A DNA stretch of 64,000 nt, taken from CAWCDJ01 sp963796675 (GTDB taxonomy: Bacteria; Acidobacteriota; Terriglobia; Bryobacterales; Bryobacteraceae). Below, piece after piece: positions 35,527-43,678 of the stretch. The notes below the pieces were generated by a model. It was not told the DNA's origin. It was given only the letters and a program-made list of their open reading frames with translations, and did not search any database. The position numbers and the translations under genes were made by a program. Each line of letters opens with the position of its first letter. Within the stretch, counting starts at the first letter, position 1. The stretch covers positions 496,001-560,000 of the forward strand of contig CAWCMS010000008.1 in assembly GCA_963796675.1 (NCBI GenBank), written 5' to 3'.

Positions 35527-37103
35527 GAACTACCCCGCCGCAGGAAAAGAACGAAAAGCCCACCGAAAAGACGACCGCCCGCGACGCCGCCGGAACCCCT
35601 GTTTCCGAAACGGAAAAGGCCGAAAAACCGGAAAAGGCGCCGCGCCCGCCGAGAAGCCGCACGTCGAGAAACCGGAGCGCGCGGCGAAGACCGCTGCCGT
35701 TGCTGCTCCTCCTCCGCCGCCGCCTCCTCCCTCCGCGCCGCCCGTGGACTGATGCGAAGCCCGTTGAGGCTCCGGTCGTAGCGCCCGGCGAACATCCCGG
35801 CTCGGCGCGCCGCAAGTCGCAGGCTGCCCAGAGCGTCAAGAACGGCACCCCGACGCTCGACCTGGTCGAACTGAAGGACATGAGCATTCAAAAGCTCAAC
35901 CAGGTGGCCAAGGACATGAACATCGCCGGCGCCGCCGGCCTCCGCAAGCAGGAGTTGATCTTCAAGATCCTCCAGACGCAGGCGGAAAAGAGCGGCCTGA
36001 TCTTCTCCGAAGGCGTGCTCGAGTGCCTGCCGGACGGCTTCGGCTTCCTGCGCGCCCCCGAGTACAACTACCTGCCGGGACCGGACGACGTCTACGTATC
36101 GCCCTCGCAGATCCGCCGTTTCGACCTGCGCACCGGCGACACCATCTCCGGCCAGATCCGCCCGCCCAAAGAAGGCGAGCGCTACTTCGCGCTGATCAAG
36201 GTCGACGCCATCAACTTCGAGCCGCCCGAGGAAGCGCGCAACAAGATCTTCTTCGACAACCTGACGCCGCTCTATCCCAACCAGCGGCTGAAGCTCGAAA
36301 CCGTGCGCGACAACTACTCGGGCCGCGTGATGGACCTGCTGACGCCCATCGGCAAGGGACAGCGCGGACTGATCGTATCGCCGCCGCGCACCGGTAAGAC
36401 GATGCTGCTGCAATCGATCGCCAATTCGATCACGGCCAACCATCCGGAAGTCACGCTGATCGTGCTGCTGATCGATGAGCGTCCGGAAGAAGTCACCGAC
36501 ATGCAGCGCAGCGTCCGCGGCGAAGTCATCAGCTCGACGTTCGACGAACCGGCCACCCGCCACGTACAGGTGGCCGAAATGGTGATCGAGAAGGCCAAGC
36601 GGCTGATCGAGCACAAGCGCGACGTGGTGATTCTGCTCGATTCGATCACGCGCCTGGCGCGCGCCTATAACACCATCGTGCCGCCTTCGGGCAAGGTACT
36701 CTCGGGCGGCGTGGATTCGAACGCGCTGCAGCGGCCGAAGCGCTTCTTCGGCGCGGCGCGCAACATCGAAGAGGGCGGGTCGCTGACCATCATCGCCACC
36801 GCGCTGATCGATACCGGCAGCCGCATGGACGACGTGATCTTCGAAGAGTTCAAAGGCACCGGCAACATGGAAATCCACCTGGAACGCAAACTGGTCGACA
36901 AGCGCGTGTTCCCGGCGATCGACATCAACAAGAGCGGCACCCGCAAGGAAGAGCTGCTACTGCCGAAGGAAGAACTCAACCGCGTCTGGATCCTGCGCAA
37001 GGTTCTCAATCCGCTGTCGCCGGTCGAGACGATGGAACTACTGCTCGACAAGCTCAGCAAGACGCGCAGTAACGGCGAATTCCTGGCCTCGATGAGCGGG
37101 TAA
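35490..37103 (+). CDS. rho: transcription termination factor Rho with shifted N-terminal linker
   Basis: A 537-residue hexameric RNA helicase. After an acidic/Thr-rich N-terminal extension come the Rho N-terminal helix bundle (LKDMSIQKLNQVAKDMNI), the cold-shock RNA-binding domain (EGVLECLPDGFGFLR), Walker A PPRTGKT and the Q-loop/secondary-site region. TTG with GAGGGA upstream is the start and overlaps engB. Residues about 53-87 read LPLLLLLRRRLLPP, but another frame there gives an Ala/Pro/Glu-rich linker, so this stretch looks flanked by two compensating shifts near 35645 and 35750. The catalytic core is unaffected. Confidence 0.95.
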   Translation: MASNNENTTTTVGTTPPQEKNEKPTEKTTARDAAGTPVSETEKAEKPEKAPRPPRSRTSRNRSARRRPLPLLLLLRRRLLPPRRPWTDAKPVEAPVVAPGEHPGSARRKSQAAQSVKNGTPTLDLVELKDMSIQKLNQVAKDMNIAGAAGLRKQELIFKILQTQAEKSGLIFSEGVLECLPDGFGFLRAPEYNYLPGPDDVYVSPSQIRRFDLRTGDTISGQIRPPKEGERYFALIKVDAINFEPPEEARNKIFFDNLTPLYPNQRLKLETVRDNYSGRVMDLLTPIGKGQRGLIVSPPRTGKTMLLQSIANSITANHPEVTLIVLLIDERPEEVTDMQRSVRGEVISSTFDEPATRHVQVAEMVIEKAKRLIEHKRDVVILLDSITRLARAYNTIVPPSGKVLSGGVDSNALQRPKRFFGAARNIEEGGSLTIIATALIDTGSRMDDVIFEEFKGTGNMEIHLERKLVDKRVFPAIDINKSGTRKEELLLPKEELNRVWILRKVLNPLSPVETMELLLDKLSKTRSNGEFLASMSG

Positions 37104-37112
37104 GCTCAAGAC

Positions 37113-37201
37113 GTGGGGCATTGGACTTCAGTCTGCGCCGGGCTTTAGCCCGGCTTTCGGACGCGGAGCTGAAGCTCCGCGCAGGATGAATCCTGCCCCA
37201 C
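37113..37201. repeat. cloverleaf-like palindromic repeat element
   Basis: The outer arms GTGGGGCA (37113-37120) and TGCCCCAC (37194-37201) enclose two perfect palindromic stems, GCCGGGCTTTAGCCCGGC (37137-37154) and CGCGGAGCTGAAGCTCCGCG (37162-37181), plus a third GCAGGAT-GA-ATCCTGC (37181-37196) overlapping the outer arm. It sits between convergent rho and the haem-protein gene and includes the latter's last 19 codons. It may also terminate both genes. Confidence 0.75.
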
Positions 37202-37771
37202 TTTCTTCACGTAGCGCTGCTTCTCGGTTCCTCTTCGCCATCGCCACACCGCTACGGCGACAACCAGCGCGAAGCATCCTTCCACCAGAACCTTCTCGCC
37301 ATCCAAAAAGTCCGGAGCGGCTCCCTTCAAATTCTGATCGATCAGCGTCCCATGCACGTACATCAGTACGGCTGCGCCGTATGCCGTGTAATGCAGCTTC
37401 TTCCAGGGACGGTGCCGCAGCTTCGGGCGGAAATACGACGTCACCACCACGAACAAGAAGCCGTAAAACGTCAGCGCGCCGAAGTTGTTGTACAACGTCT
37501 GGCCGGGCGACCAGATCGGAAACACGAGATCTCTCGCATAGAACTTCGGCTTGTCGACGAATAGAAGCAGTAGCGGATGCAGCGCCGCCACCGAGATCGC
37601 GACGTACGCCGTCCAGTTATGAATGCGGAATAAAGGCACAGGGAGCTTTCGATGCGGCCACTCGCGCTCGAAGTTGTAGTTGGTCGCGACCAGCAGGCCG
37701 AGCAGCAGGTTCACTGTCAGAAGCATCATCGCGGTCAGGCCCGCGTAGCTGGAAAGGTCGATGGCTGTCAT
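37145..37771 (-). CDS. ferric-reductase-like haem b membrane protein (MsrQ/YedZ type)
   Basis: A 208-residue protein with about six membrane helices. Histidines for haem b lie in RIHNWTAYVA, AALHPLLLL, KKLHYTAYG and MYVHG, the pattern of the ferric-reductase-like transmembrane domain. MsrQ passes electrons to the periplasmic methionine sulfoxide reductase MsrP; no msrP is adjacent, so the partner is unknown. The start overlaps pepP's stop by four bases. The last 18 residues (from VGQDSSCAEL) are encoded inside the palindromic repeat and are probably not ancestral. Confidence 0.82.
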   Translation of the reverse strand: MTAIDLSSYAGLTAMMLLTVNLLLGLLVATNYNFEREWPHRKLPVPLFRIHNWTAYVAISVAALHPLLLLFVDKPKFYARDLVFPIWSPGQTLYNNFGALTFYGFLFVVVTSYFRPKLRHRPWKKLHYTAYGAAVLMYVHGTLIDQNLKGAAPDFLDGEKVLVEGCFALVVAVAVWRWRRGTEKQRYVKKVGQDSSCAELQLRVRKPG

Positions 37772-39297
37772 GGCAGGGGATTCGATTTCAACGCTTTGCG
37801 AAGCTGCGCGAGGGACGCTTCCACCTCTTCGAGCCTGGACGGGACGGCCTCCGAGATTACCTTCGGCTGTCCGTTGGTGATCAGGACGTCGTCTTCGATC
37901 CGCACGCCGATCCCCTTGTACTTCTCGAAGGCCGGCCGTACCGCGGCGATGAACTTCTCGTTCTCCGGCGTCTTCGGCAGGTTGTCGAGCGCGTCGGGCC
38001 GGAAGTAGAGGCCCGGCTCCACGGTGACCACCATGCCGGGCTGCAGTTCCCGCCCGCCGGGATCGTGCACGTTCAGGCCGATCCCGTGGCTGATGCCGTG
38101 GTTGAACCAGATGCGCATCTGCTGATCGCTGGTGGCGTCGGTGATGAGGCCGAGGCGGAACAGCCCTTGCTTGAAGACTTCGTTGGCCGCGCCCTGAATC
38201 GAGGTCGGATTACCCGCCGTGGTGTGGCCAGGGAGCGCCATGCGGATGCCCGCCTGCTGCGCCTCGTAGACCATCCGGTAGATCTCGGCCTGCTCCCTGG
38301 AATACTTGCCGCTCACCGGAATGGTGCGGGTCACGTCGACGCTGTAGCCATCGAATTCGGCGGCGTCATCCATCAGCAGCAGGTCACCCGCCTTCATCGT
38401 GTCCTTATTGCTTTCGTAGTGCAGGGTGTTGGCGTTGACCCCGGAAGCCACGATGCACGGGTAGCCCCAATGGCCGTTGCGCCGCAGGAAAGTCAGCTCG
38501 AACTGCGCCTGAATCTCATACTCCGGCGTGCCCGGCACGGCCAGCGCGTAGGTCCGCTGGAACGCTTCCGCGGTGATCTCTTCGGCGTGCTCCAGTAGAT
38601 CGAGCTCGCGCTGCGATTTGACGCGCCGCAGACTGCCGAGCATCGCGGTGGCGTCCTTCACAGCAACGGTCGGCGTCGCAGCAGCCAACTTCTTCGCCAG
38701 GTCCTGCTCGCGCCGGTATTCCACGGGGCTATTGCCGCGCAGCACCATGTAAATCTCGGGTGAGGGGGTCAGTTGTCCGGCCGGATCTTCGGGAAAGGAG
38801 GGAGCCTGCGCGTCCGCAGGGAAGTTGTCTTTCGCTTGCGGCAGCAGCATGGCGAGAAAGCGATTGAGCTGCCGCGCGTCCCAGATTTCGTCGATGCCCG
38901 AGATGGCGCGCGCCTCCTCGTGCGTCAGGATGTGGCCGGTCCAGTTCTCGCGTGCCGGGTTCGAAGGCGGCACGAAGAGGACCTCGCGCAGCTTGCCGGC
39001 CGCGGGCATCAACACCAGTGCGCTGCCCTCCTGCGGCATACCGGTGAGATAGAAGAAATTGTTCTCCTGTCGGTAGGGCCAATCGACGTCGCCCGCATAA
39101 TTGCGCGGCTCCGCGGCATACAGGATCAGCACGCCCTTCGGCCCGATCTGCTCCATCACGGCCTTGCGGCGAGCAGCCAGATCGGCGACGCGATCCCTCT
39201 GCCACGATGCGGGCGGCGGACCCGCGATCTTCCAGGGACTCGCGGCCCACGCTCCGGCGCAGCACACCAATGCCAGCAGAGCCGTTCTCAGCGACAT
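37768..39297 (-). CDS. exported Xaa-Pro aminopeptidase (M24B)
   Basis: A 509-residue aminopeptidase P: signal peptide (TALLALVCCAGAWA), AMP_N domain, then the pita-bread M24 fold. The five metal ligands are visible: Asp in DAAEFDGY, Asp in SVDVTRT, His in HGISHGIGL, Glu in TVEPGLY and Glu in VRIEDD. It removes N-terminal residues that precede proline, probably in the periplasm. It is translationally coupled to the downstream haem protein by an ATGA overlap. Confidence 0.93.
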   Translation of the reverse strand: MSLRTALLALVCCAGAWAASPWKIAGPPPASWQRDRVADLAARRKAVMEQIGPKGVLILYAAEPRNYAGDVDWPYRQENNFFYLTGMPQEGSALVLMPAAGKLREVLFVPPSNPARENWTGHILTHEEARAISGIDEIWDARQLNRFLAMLLPQAKDNFPADAQAPSFPEDPAGQLTPSPEIYMVLRGNSPVEYRREQDLAKKLAAATPTVAVKDATAMLGSLRRVKSQRELDLLEHAEEITAEAFQRTYALAVPGTPEYEIQAQFELTFLRRNGHWGYPCIVASGVNANTLHYESNKDTMKAGDLLLMDDAAEFDGYSVDVTRTIPVSGKYSREQAEIYRMVYEAQQAGIRMALPGHTTAGNPTSIQGAANEVFKQGLFRLGLITDATSDQQMRIWFNHGISHGIGLNVHDPGGRELQPGMVVTVEPGLYFRPDALDNLPKTPENEKFIAAVRPAFEKYKGIGVRIEDDVLITNGQPKVISEAVPSRLEEVEASLAQLRKALKSNPLP

Positions 39298-39362
39298 TCC
39301 GGACCCTCCCGAATCTCACCATTATACGGTGGACTCTGCTCGCACGACGCTATTGGTGCGGC

Positions 39363-40130
39363 TTAATGGATCCGTATGCGCACTTCTCCAGGGGCAGTCC
39401 ATTCTACGCCGTTATATCCGCTACTCGGTTGCGATTCATCGATCTCATAGGAGTAGGTGACATGGACCATGTTGCCATGCTCTGCGGCATCGAAGTGCCA
39501 AGACCTCAGGTCGCGGATGGCGGCGTTCGCGAGACTCTTGGACGCGGACTCTAGAACCCGAATGCTTGCGACGCTGCCATCCGGATCGACCGACCCTGCC
39601 AGCACGACTCTCCCCACCGCCCCGGCCCGCCGGGCATCCTGCGGATAGGCCACGTTCCGCATTGCAGAGAGCAGACAGCGGCCCATCATCTCCATCTTGC
39701 AATGCAACTGCGGGGTGATCGGGAGATTGACCCGCGTCACGAGAGCCGGCGCAGTGTTGAAGCCCACAGGCGACAGCGTAAGAGTCTCTCCGTCCCTCGC
39801 GGGATCGTACGAGTAAACAGCGAGTAGCCTGCGCGCCCATTCCTGCCATTTCCGCGGAAGTGGGCCTTCCGGAGGGACACCCTGGAAACTCCGCGCGGCT
39901 TCGAGAGAATCAAAAAACATCACGCCGAAACGGCTGGCCTGTGGATCCCTTGCGCGGAGTGTCCTGGCAAGACAGGTGAGTTTCGCTAGAGTAAAGTCGC
40001 GCGTTTGGATGCTGATCGAGACGGACGTGCCCCAATCTTGGCCTATCCGGAACGCTGGAGTCGGACACCGTGCGACGACCGGCGCGACGCAGAAGCCCAA
40101 CCCAACCGCCATCAGAATCAGTTGCTTCAT
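39363..40130 (-). CDS. exported protein with C-terminal TonB domain
   Basis: A 255-residue protein with a signal peptide (ILMAVGLGFCVAPVVA); the ATG at 40130 is chosen because the signal starts there. The last 90 residues (AYPQDARRAGAVGRVVLAGSVDPDGSVASIRVLESA, given here as a region, about 165-245) are a typical TonB C-terminal fold that touches outer-membrane receptors. There is no Pro-rich spacer, so it is not a classical TonB. Four Cys in the mature part could form disulfides. Standalone TonB-fold secreted proteins are common in Acidobacteria; role unknown. Confidence 0.75.
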   Translation of the reverse strand: MKQLILMAVGLGFCVAPVVARCPTPAFRIGQDWGTSVSISIQTRDFTLAKLTCLARTLRARDPQASRFGVMFFDSLEAARSFQGVPPEGPLPRKWQEWARRLLAVYSYDPARDGETLTLSPVGFNTAPALVTRVNLPITPQLHCKMEMMGRCLLSAMRNVAYPQDARRAGAVGRVVLAGSVDPDGSVASIRVLESASKSLANAAIRDLRSWHFDAAEHGNMVHVTYSYEIDESQPSSGYNGVEWTAPGEVRIRIH

Positions 40131-40214
40131 CCGGGTTTTCCGCGTTCGGTTAGTGTGTTCCCACACAGCCTTATGCTCTCAAGTGTATTATCGCGCCGTG
40201 TACAATGGCAGGGC

Positions 40215-40586
40215 ATGGAGCACTACACCTGGGAAGCAATGGAAAAGGAAGTCCTGAGCGAGCACATCGGGCGCAAGATCATCTCCGGCGATAAGGCGAT
40301 GGTGGCGCAGGTGTTCCTGGCCAAAGGCGCGGTGGTGCCGGAGCACCATCATGAGAGCGAGCAGATCACCTACATCCTCTCCGGCGCGCTGAAGTTCGAG
40401 CTCGAAGGCCGCGAGCTGGTGGTGAATGCCGGCGAGGTACTGCGCATCCCTTCGAACGTGCCGCACCGCGCCGTGGCGCTCGAGGACACGCTCGATCTCG
40501 ACATCTTCAGCCCTATCCGCCACGACTGGCTCAAGAAAGACGACGACTACCTGCGCCGCGGAGAAACCGATGGACCTCGGTCTTAA
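40215..40586 (+). CDS. small cupin-domain protein
   Basis: A 123-residue single-cupin protein. The metal motif 1 is EHHHESEQ (His-His and Glu) and motif 2 is IPSNVPHRA (His). Such proteins can be isomerases, dioxygenases or sensors. The ATG at 40215 is preferred because the conserved N terminus MEHYTWEAMEKEVLSE begins there. Its 3' end overlaps the SDR gene by 17 bases, so the pair is one transcriptional unit; linked function in sugar or uronate metabolism is plausible (pectin-degradation cupin families look similar) but unproven. Confidence 0.85.
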   Translation: MEHYTWEAMEKEVLSEHIGRKIISGDKAMVAQVFLAKGAVVPEHHHESEQITYILSGALKFELEGRELVVNAGEVLRIPSNVPHRAVALEDTLDLDIFSPIRHDWLKKDDDYLRRGETDGPRS

Positions 40587-41361
40587 GGATCGCGTCGCGC
40601 TCGTCGCCGCGTCAAGCCAGGGCTTGGGGAAGGCCGTGGCCCTGGGGCTCGCACGCGAAGGCGCCAAGCTCGCGATGTGCGCGCGCACCGAATCGACGCT
40701 GTCCGCCGCGGCCGAAGAAATTCGCCGCGAGACCGGCGCGGAGATCCTGACGGGCGCGTTCGACGTCACCGCGTACGAAGACGTGCGCCGCTTCGTCGCC
40801 TCCGTGGCCGAACGCTTCGGCCGGCTGGATATCTGCGTGGCGAATGCCGGAGGTCCGCCCTCGAAGGTCTTCTCCGAAATCAGCGTCGAAGAGTGGCACG
40901 CGGCCGCGGAGCTCAACCTCATGAGCACCGTCTATCTCGCCAAGGAGACGCTGCCCTTGATGCAACAGCGCCGCTGGGGACGCTTCCTTGCGATCACGTC
41001 GATGACCGTGAAGCAGCCGGTGGACGGCCTGATCCTTTCGAACGCCGTCCGCGCGGGCGTTAGCGGACTGGTGAAGTCGCTTTCGAACGAGTACGGGCCG
41101 TACAACATCCTCATCAACAATGTGTGCCCGGGCTACACCGCGACCGACCGTCTGCTCTCGCTCGTGAATCGGATGGCCGAGCGCGAAGGTGTGACGCCGA
41201 AGGAGATCGAGGATCGCTGGGCGGCACAGACGCCGCTGCGCCGCATCGGCCGCCCCGAGGAGTTCGCCGACCTGGTGGTCTTCCTTGCCTCGGAGCGCGC
41301 CAGCTACATTACGGGCGCCTCGATCGCGGTCGATGGCGGCATCATCAAGGGCCTCTACTGA
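40570..41361 (+). CDS. short-chain dehydrogenase lacking the Tyr-Lys pair
   Basis: A 263-residue SDR. The cofactor motif AASSQGLGKA, NAGG (about residues 92-95), and C-terminal TGASIAVDGG are normal. Ser144 of the active site is present, but the expected Tyr is Ser157 and the Lys is Arg161 (SNAVRAGV instead of YxxxK). This LSNAVRAGV subgroup is recurrent in Bacteria, so the change is inherited, not a recent mutation; the chemistry is uncertain. GGAGA precedes the ATG. The gene overlaps the cupin gene by 17 bases. Confidence 0.88.
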   Translation: MDLGLKDRVALVAASSQGLGKAVALGLAREGAKLAMCARTESTLSAAAEEIRRETGAEILTGAFDVTAYEDVRRFVASVAERFGRLDICVANAGGPPSKVFSEISVEEWHAAAELNLMSTVYLAKETLPLMQQRRWGRFLAITSMTVKQPVDGLILSNAVRAGVSGLVKSLSNEYGPYNILINNVCPGYTATDRLLSLVNRMAEREGVTPKEIEDRWAAQTPLRRIGRPEEFADLVVFLASERASYITGASIAVDGGIIKGLY

Positions 41362-41397
41362 AGATTCTTCGGGGCGCCCGCCGATAGAATGGTGGGT

Positions 41398-42687
41398 ATG
41401 CCCCGAGCGATCGTAATCTTCCTTGCTCTCTCCACTCTTCTTTCGGCCGAGTCCCACAAGCTCACGCTCCGCCAGGCGGTGGAGCTCGCGATGAAGCAGA
41501 ATCCCGATATCCTGCTCGCCCGCCTCGATGCGCAGCGGGCCAGCCAGGCCATACGGCAGGCGAAGGATCCCTTCTTCCCACGCATCGGCGTCGGCAGCGG
41601 ACTCGCCTATAGCAACGGCTTCCCCTTGAGCATCGAAGGCTCGGCGCCCAGCATCGTGCAGGCGCAGGCGGCGCAGTACCTGTTCAACCGGCCGCAAAGT
41701 TACGCGGTGGCTCAGGCGAAGGAGAATGCACGGGGCGCGACCTTCGGGGTCGCCGGGAAGCGCGACGAGGTGGCCTATCGCATCGCCTCACTCTACGTCG
41801 ATGCCGAGCGCGCCGCTCGCGTGGGAGATCTCGCCCGAAAGGACGCCGAGAGCCAGAACCGGGTACTCGAGACCGTGACCGCCCAGGTGCAGGAAGGCCG
41901 CGCACTGCCGCTTGCGCAGAAGACCGCTGCTTACCAGGTCGCCGCCGCACAGGCCTTGGCGGATAGCCTGGATGCCGACGGGGAGACCGCCCAAACCTCC
42001 CTGGCGATTGCGCTCGGCTACCCCGCGGAAGACCGCGTAGTGCCGGTGAAGACGGAACGCGCCGCTACAGCGCTCCCCGGATCGGAATCCGAGGCCATCG
42101 AGAGCGCATTCACCTCCAACATGGACCTTCGACGGCTCGAATCGCAGATGGCCGCCAAGCAACTGGAGTTGCGCGGCGCTCGCGCGGCGCGGCTTCCCCG
42201 CGTCGACCTGGTGGCGCAGTACGGCCTCTTCGCCAAGTACAACCACTATCAGGATTACTATGCCGCTTTCCAGAGGAACAACGGCGAGGTTGGGATCTCT
42301 TTTCAGGTCCCGCTGCTGACCGGCCCGGGAGTTTCCGCGCAGACTGCGCAGGCACAAACCGATATCGCGCGGATGAAGGTCGAACTCAGCAATACGCGGA
42401 ACCGGCTTTCAGCCGATATCCAACAGGCCTACCGGGATACCAGGAAGGCCGAATCGAGCGCCGAAGTGGCGCGACTCGATCTCGAGGTGGCACGCGAGCA
42501 GCTTTCGGTTGACCTTGCCCAGATGCAGGAGGGCCGCCTCACCCTCAGCGAGGTCGAACAAGCCCGTATCGTCGAAAACCGGAAGTGGATCGCGTTCTAC
42601 GACGCCCAGTACTCCATGGAGCGTGCGCGCTGGAACGTGCTGCGCCTGACCGGGGAACTGGTGCCCTCGATCGAAAAATTGCCCTAA
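41398..42687 (+). CDS. TolC-family outer-membrane efflux protein
   Basis: A 429-residue outer-membrane trimeric channel of the TolC/NodT family. A signal peptide (IVIFLALSTLLSAES) is followed by two OEP repeats: LRQAVELAMKQNPDILLAR near the start and RRLESQMAAKQLELRGARAA in the second. Long alpha-helical hairpins with coiled-coil heptads are evident. No inner-membrane pump or adaptor gene is adjacent, so its partner is unseen. Another ATG lies nine bases upstream. The stop is eight bases from the convergent small membrane gene. Confidence 0.9.
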   Translation: MPRAIVIFLALSTLLSAESHKLTLRQAVELAMKQNPDILLARLDAQRASQAIRQAKDPFFPRIGVGSGLAYSNGFPLSIEGSAPSIVQAQAAQYLFNRPQSYAVAQAKENARGATFGVAGKRDEVAYRIASLYVDAERAARVGDLARKDAESQNRVLETVTAQVQEGRALPLAQKTAAYQVAAAQALADSLDADGETAQTSLAIALGYPAEDRVVPVKTERAATALPGSESEAIESAFTSNMDLRRLESQMAAKQLELRGARAARLPRVDLVAQYGLFAKYNHYQDYYAAFQRNNGEVGISFQVPLLTGPGVSAQTAQAQTDIARMKVELSNTRNRLSADIQQAYRDTRKAESSAEVARLDLEVAREQLSVDLAQMQEGRLTLSEVEQARIVENRKWIAFYDAQYSMERARWNVLRLTGELVPSIEKLP

Positions 42688-42694
42688 GCGTTCG

Positions 42695-42904
42695 TCACCA
42701 CGAGCGTTTCGGGCGGATGGTCATCAGGCCAAAAATCAGGCCCAGCCCGAAGGCCGCTCCTACAAACAGGCCCGGCTTCTGACGGAATTGCACGCGCCAG
42801 TCCATCCTCTCGCGGATGCGATTTTCGAGGGCGTTCAGGTTGCGCCCCAAACGGTTGCGCGTCACCGCAATCTCCTGTTCTAACTCGATCGTTGTTTTGC
42901 CCAT
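42695..42904 (-). CDS. small membrane protein, DUF3618-like
   Basis: A 69-residue protein: an N-terminal amphipathic coiled-coil half (TIELEQEIAVTRNRLGRNLNALENRI) like DUF3618 proteins, then a glycine-rich transmembrane helix (GLFVGAAFGLGLIFGLMTI). It overlaps the upstream holin-like gene by 25 bases. Last of three small membrane proteins that probably form one envelope- or stress-related operon. Confidence 0.75.
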   Translation of the reverse strand: MGKTTIELEQEIAVTRNRLGRNLNALENRIRERMDWRVQFRQKPGLFVGAAFGLGLIFGLMTIRPKRSW

Positions 42905-43284
42905 TCCAGATCGTCCTTAAGAGTTCTTCCGGTGCGCCCGGCAACCGGATGGATACTCTTCAGCCTGCTCCGTCCCTTGGAGATCAAGACCGCCGCCGCC
43001 ACCGCGAGCGCGATGGTGATCACCAGCGCCGCTGCCCATAGCGGCATCGCCAGCGTCAGCGCCCCGATGCACGTAGCGACCAGCGCCATGGCGGCCAACA
43101 GCCCGACCACTGCGCCCGCGCCCAGCATCGACCCGCCACGGGCCGCCAGAGTAGCCTTCTCGGAAACCTCGGTCCTGGCCAGTTGGATTTCGGAGCGGAC
43201 CATGTTTCCCAGATCGCGAATCACGTCCTCCACGATCTCCCCAGCCGACCGTTCCCTTGGCTCGATGATGATTTCCTGTGCCAT
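42880..43284 (-). CDS. phage-holin superfamily III (DUF1469/YqjE-like) membrane protein
   Basis: A 134-residue protein with an N-terminal charged helix (SAGEIVEDVIRDLGNMVRSEIQLAR) and two hydrophobic helices (about residues 52-72 and 77-102). Despite the family's name, these proteins (YqjE in E. coli) are chromosomal and stress-associated, not phage lysis genes. Lies 14 bases after the YqjD-like gene, echoing the E. coli yqjDEK arrangement. Confidence 0.78.
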   Translation of the reverse strand: MAQEIIIEPRERSAGEIVEDVIRDLGNMVRSEIQLARTEVSEKATLAARGGSMLGAGAVVGLLAAMALVATCIGALTLAMPLWAAALVITIALAVAAAVLISKGRSRLKSIHPVAGRTGRTLKDDLEWAKQRSS

Positions 43285-43298
43285 GGTACGTTCCCCTT

Positions 43299-43592
43299 TT
43301 AGCGATGGCGGAGCGCTCGAGCGGCCAGGAAACCTGCTGCAACCGCGATCAGAATGGAGGTCGCCGGCCGCCGGCGAATGATGCGGTTCAGCCTGGAGCC
43401 GTAGTCCTTCACCGAGCTGTCTTTGACGTATTGAGCGGCGCGGTTGAAGCCTGACGACGCCTGGCGCAGGATGGGGCCGGAGTGAAGCTTGACTGCCAGG
43501 CTCTCCAGCAGACGGGCGGCGGTCTCGCGGGACCGTTCGAGTTCGGCTTCGAGTTTTTCTGGGGTGAAAGCGGAATAATGCTCTTCAGCCAC
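43299..43592 (-). CDS. small YqjD/ElaB-like (DUF883-type) membrane protein
   Basis: A 97-residue protein with a long charged helix (PEKLEAELERSRETAARLLESL) and one C-terminal membrane helix (TSILIAVAAGFLAARAL). YqjD and ElaB of E. coli are tail-anchored ribosome-binding stress proteins; the layout matches. First gene of the three-gene group that follows nrdJ. Confidence 0.7.
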   Translation of the reverse strand: MAEEHYSAFTPEKLEAELERSRETAARLLESLAVKLHSGPILRQASSGFNRAAQYVKDSSVKDYGSRLNRIIRRRPATSILIAVAAGFLAARALRHR

Positions 43593-43620
43593 GGTAAACC
43601 TCCGTCGCTGAAGCCATCAT

Positions 43621-43651
43621 AGCGCCCGCGCCATAGCCGGCAGCGGGCGCT
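43621..43651 (-). terminator. hairpin after nrdJ
   Basis: Perfect 9-bp arms AGCGCCCGC (43621-43629) and GCGGGCGCT (43643-43651) lie 28 bases beyond the nrdJ stop on the minus strand. There is no T-run, so it may be a Rho-assisted terminator or attenuator before the small membrane operon. Confidence 0.45.
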
Positions 43652-43678
43652 AACGTACTGTCCCGATGTGTTAGGGGT

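Noticed and set aside
42880..43284. Prophage fragment suggested by the holin family name
   Set aside because: No lysin, portal, integrase or other phage genes nearby; these proteins are chromosomal and stress-related in other bacteria.
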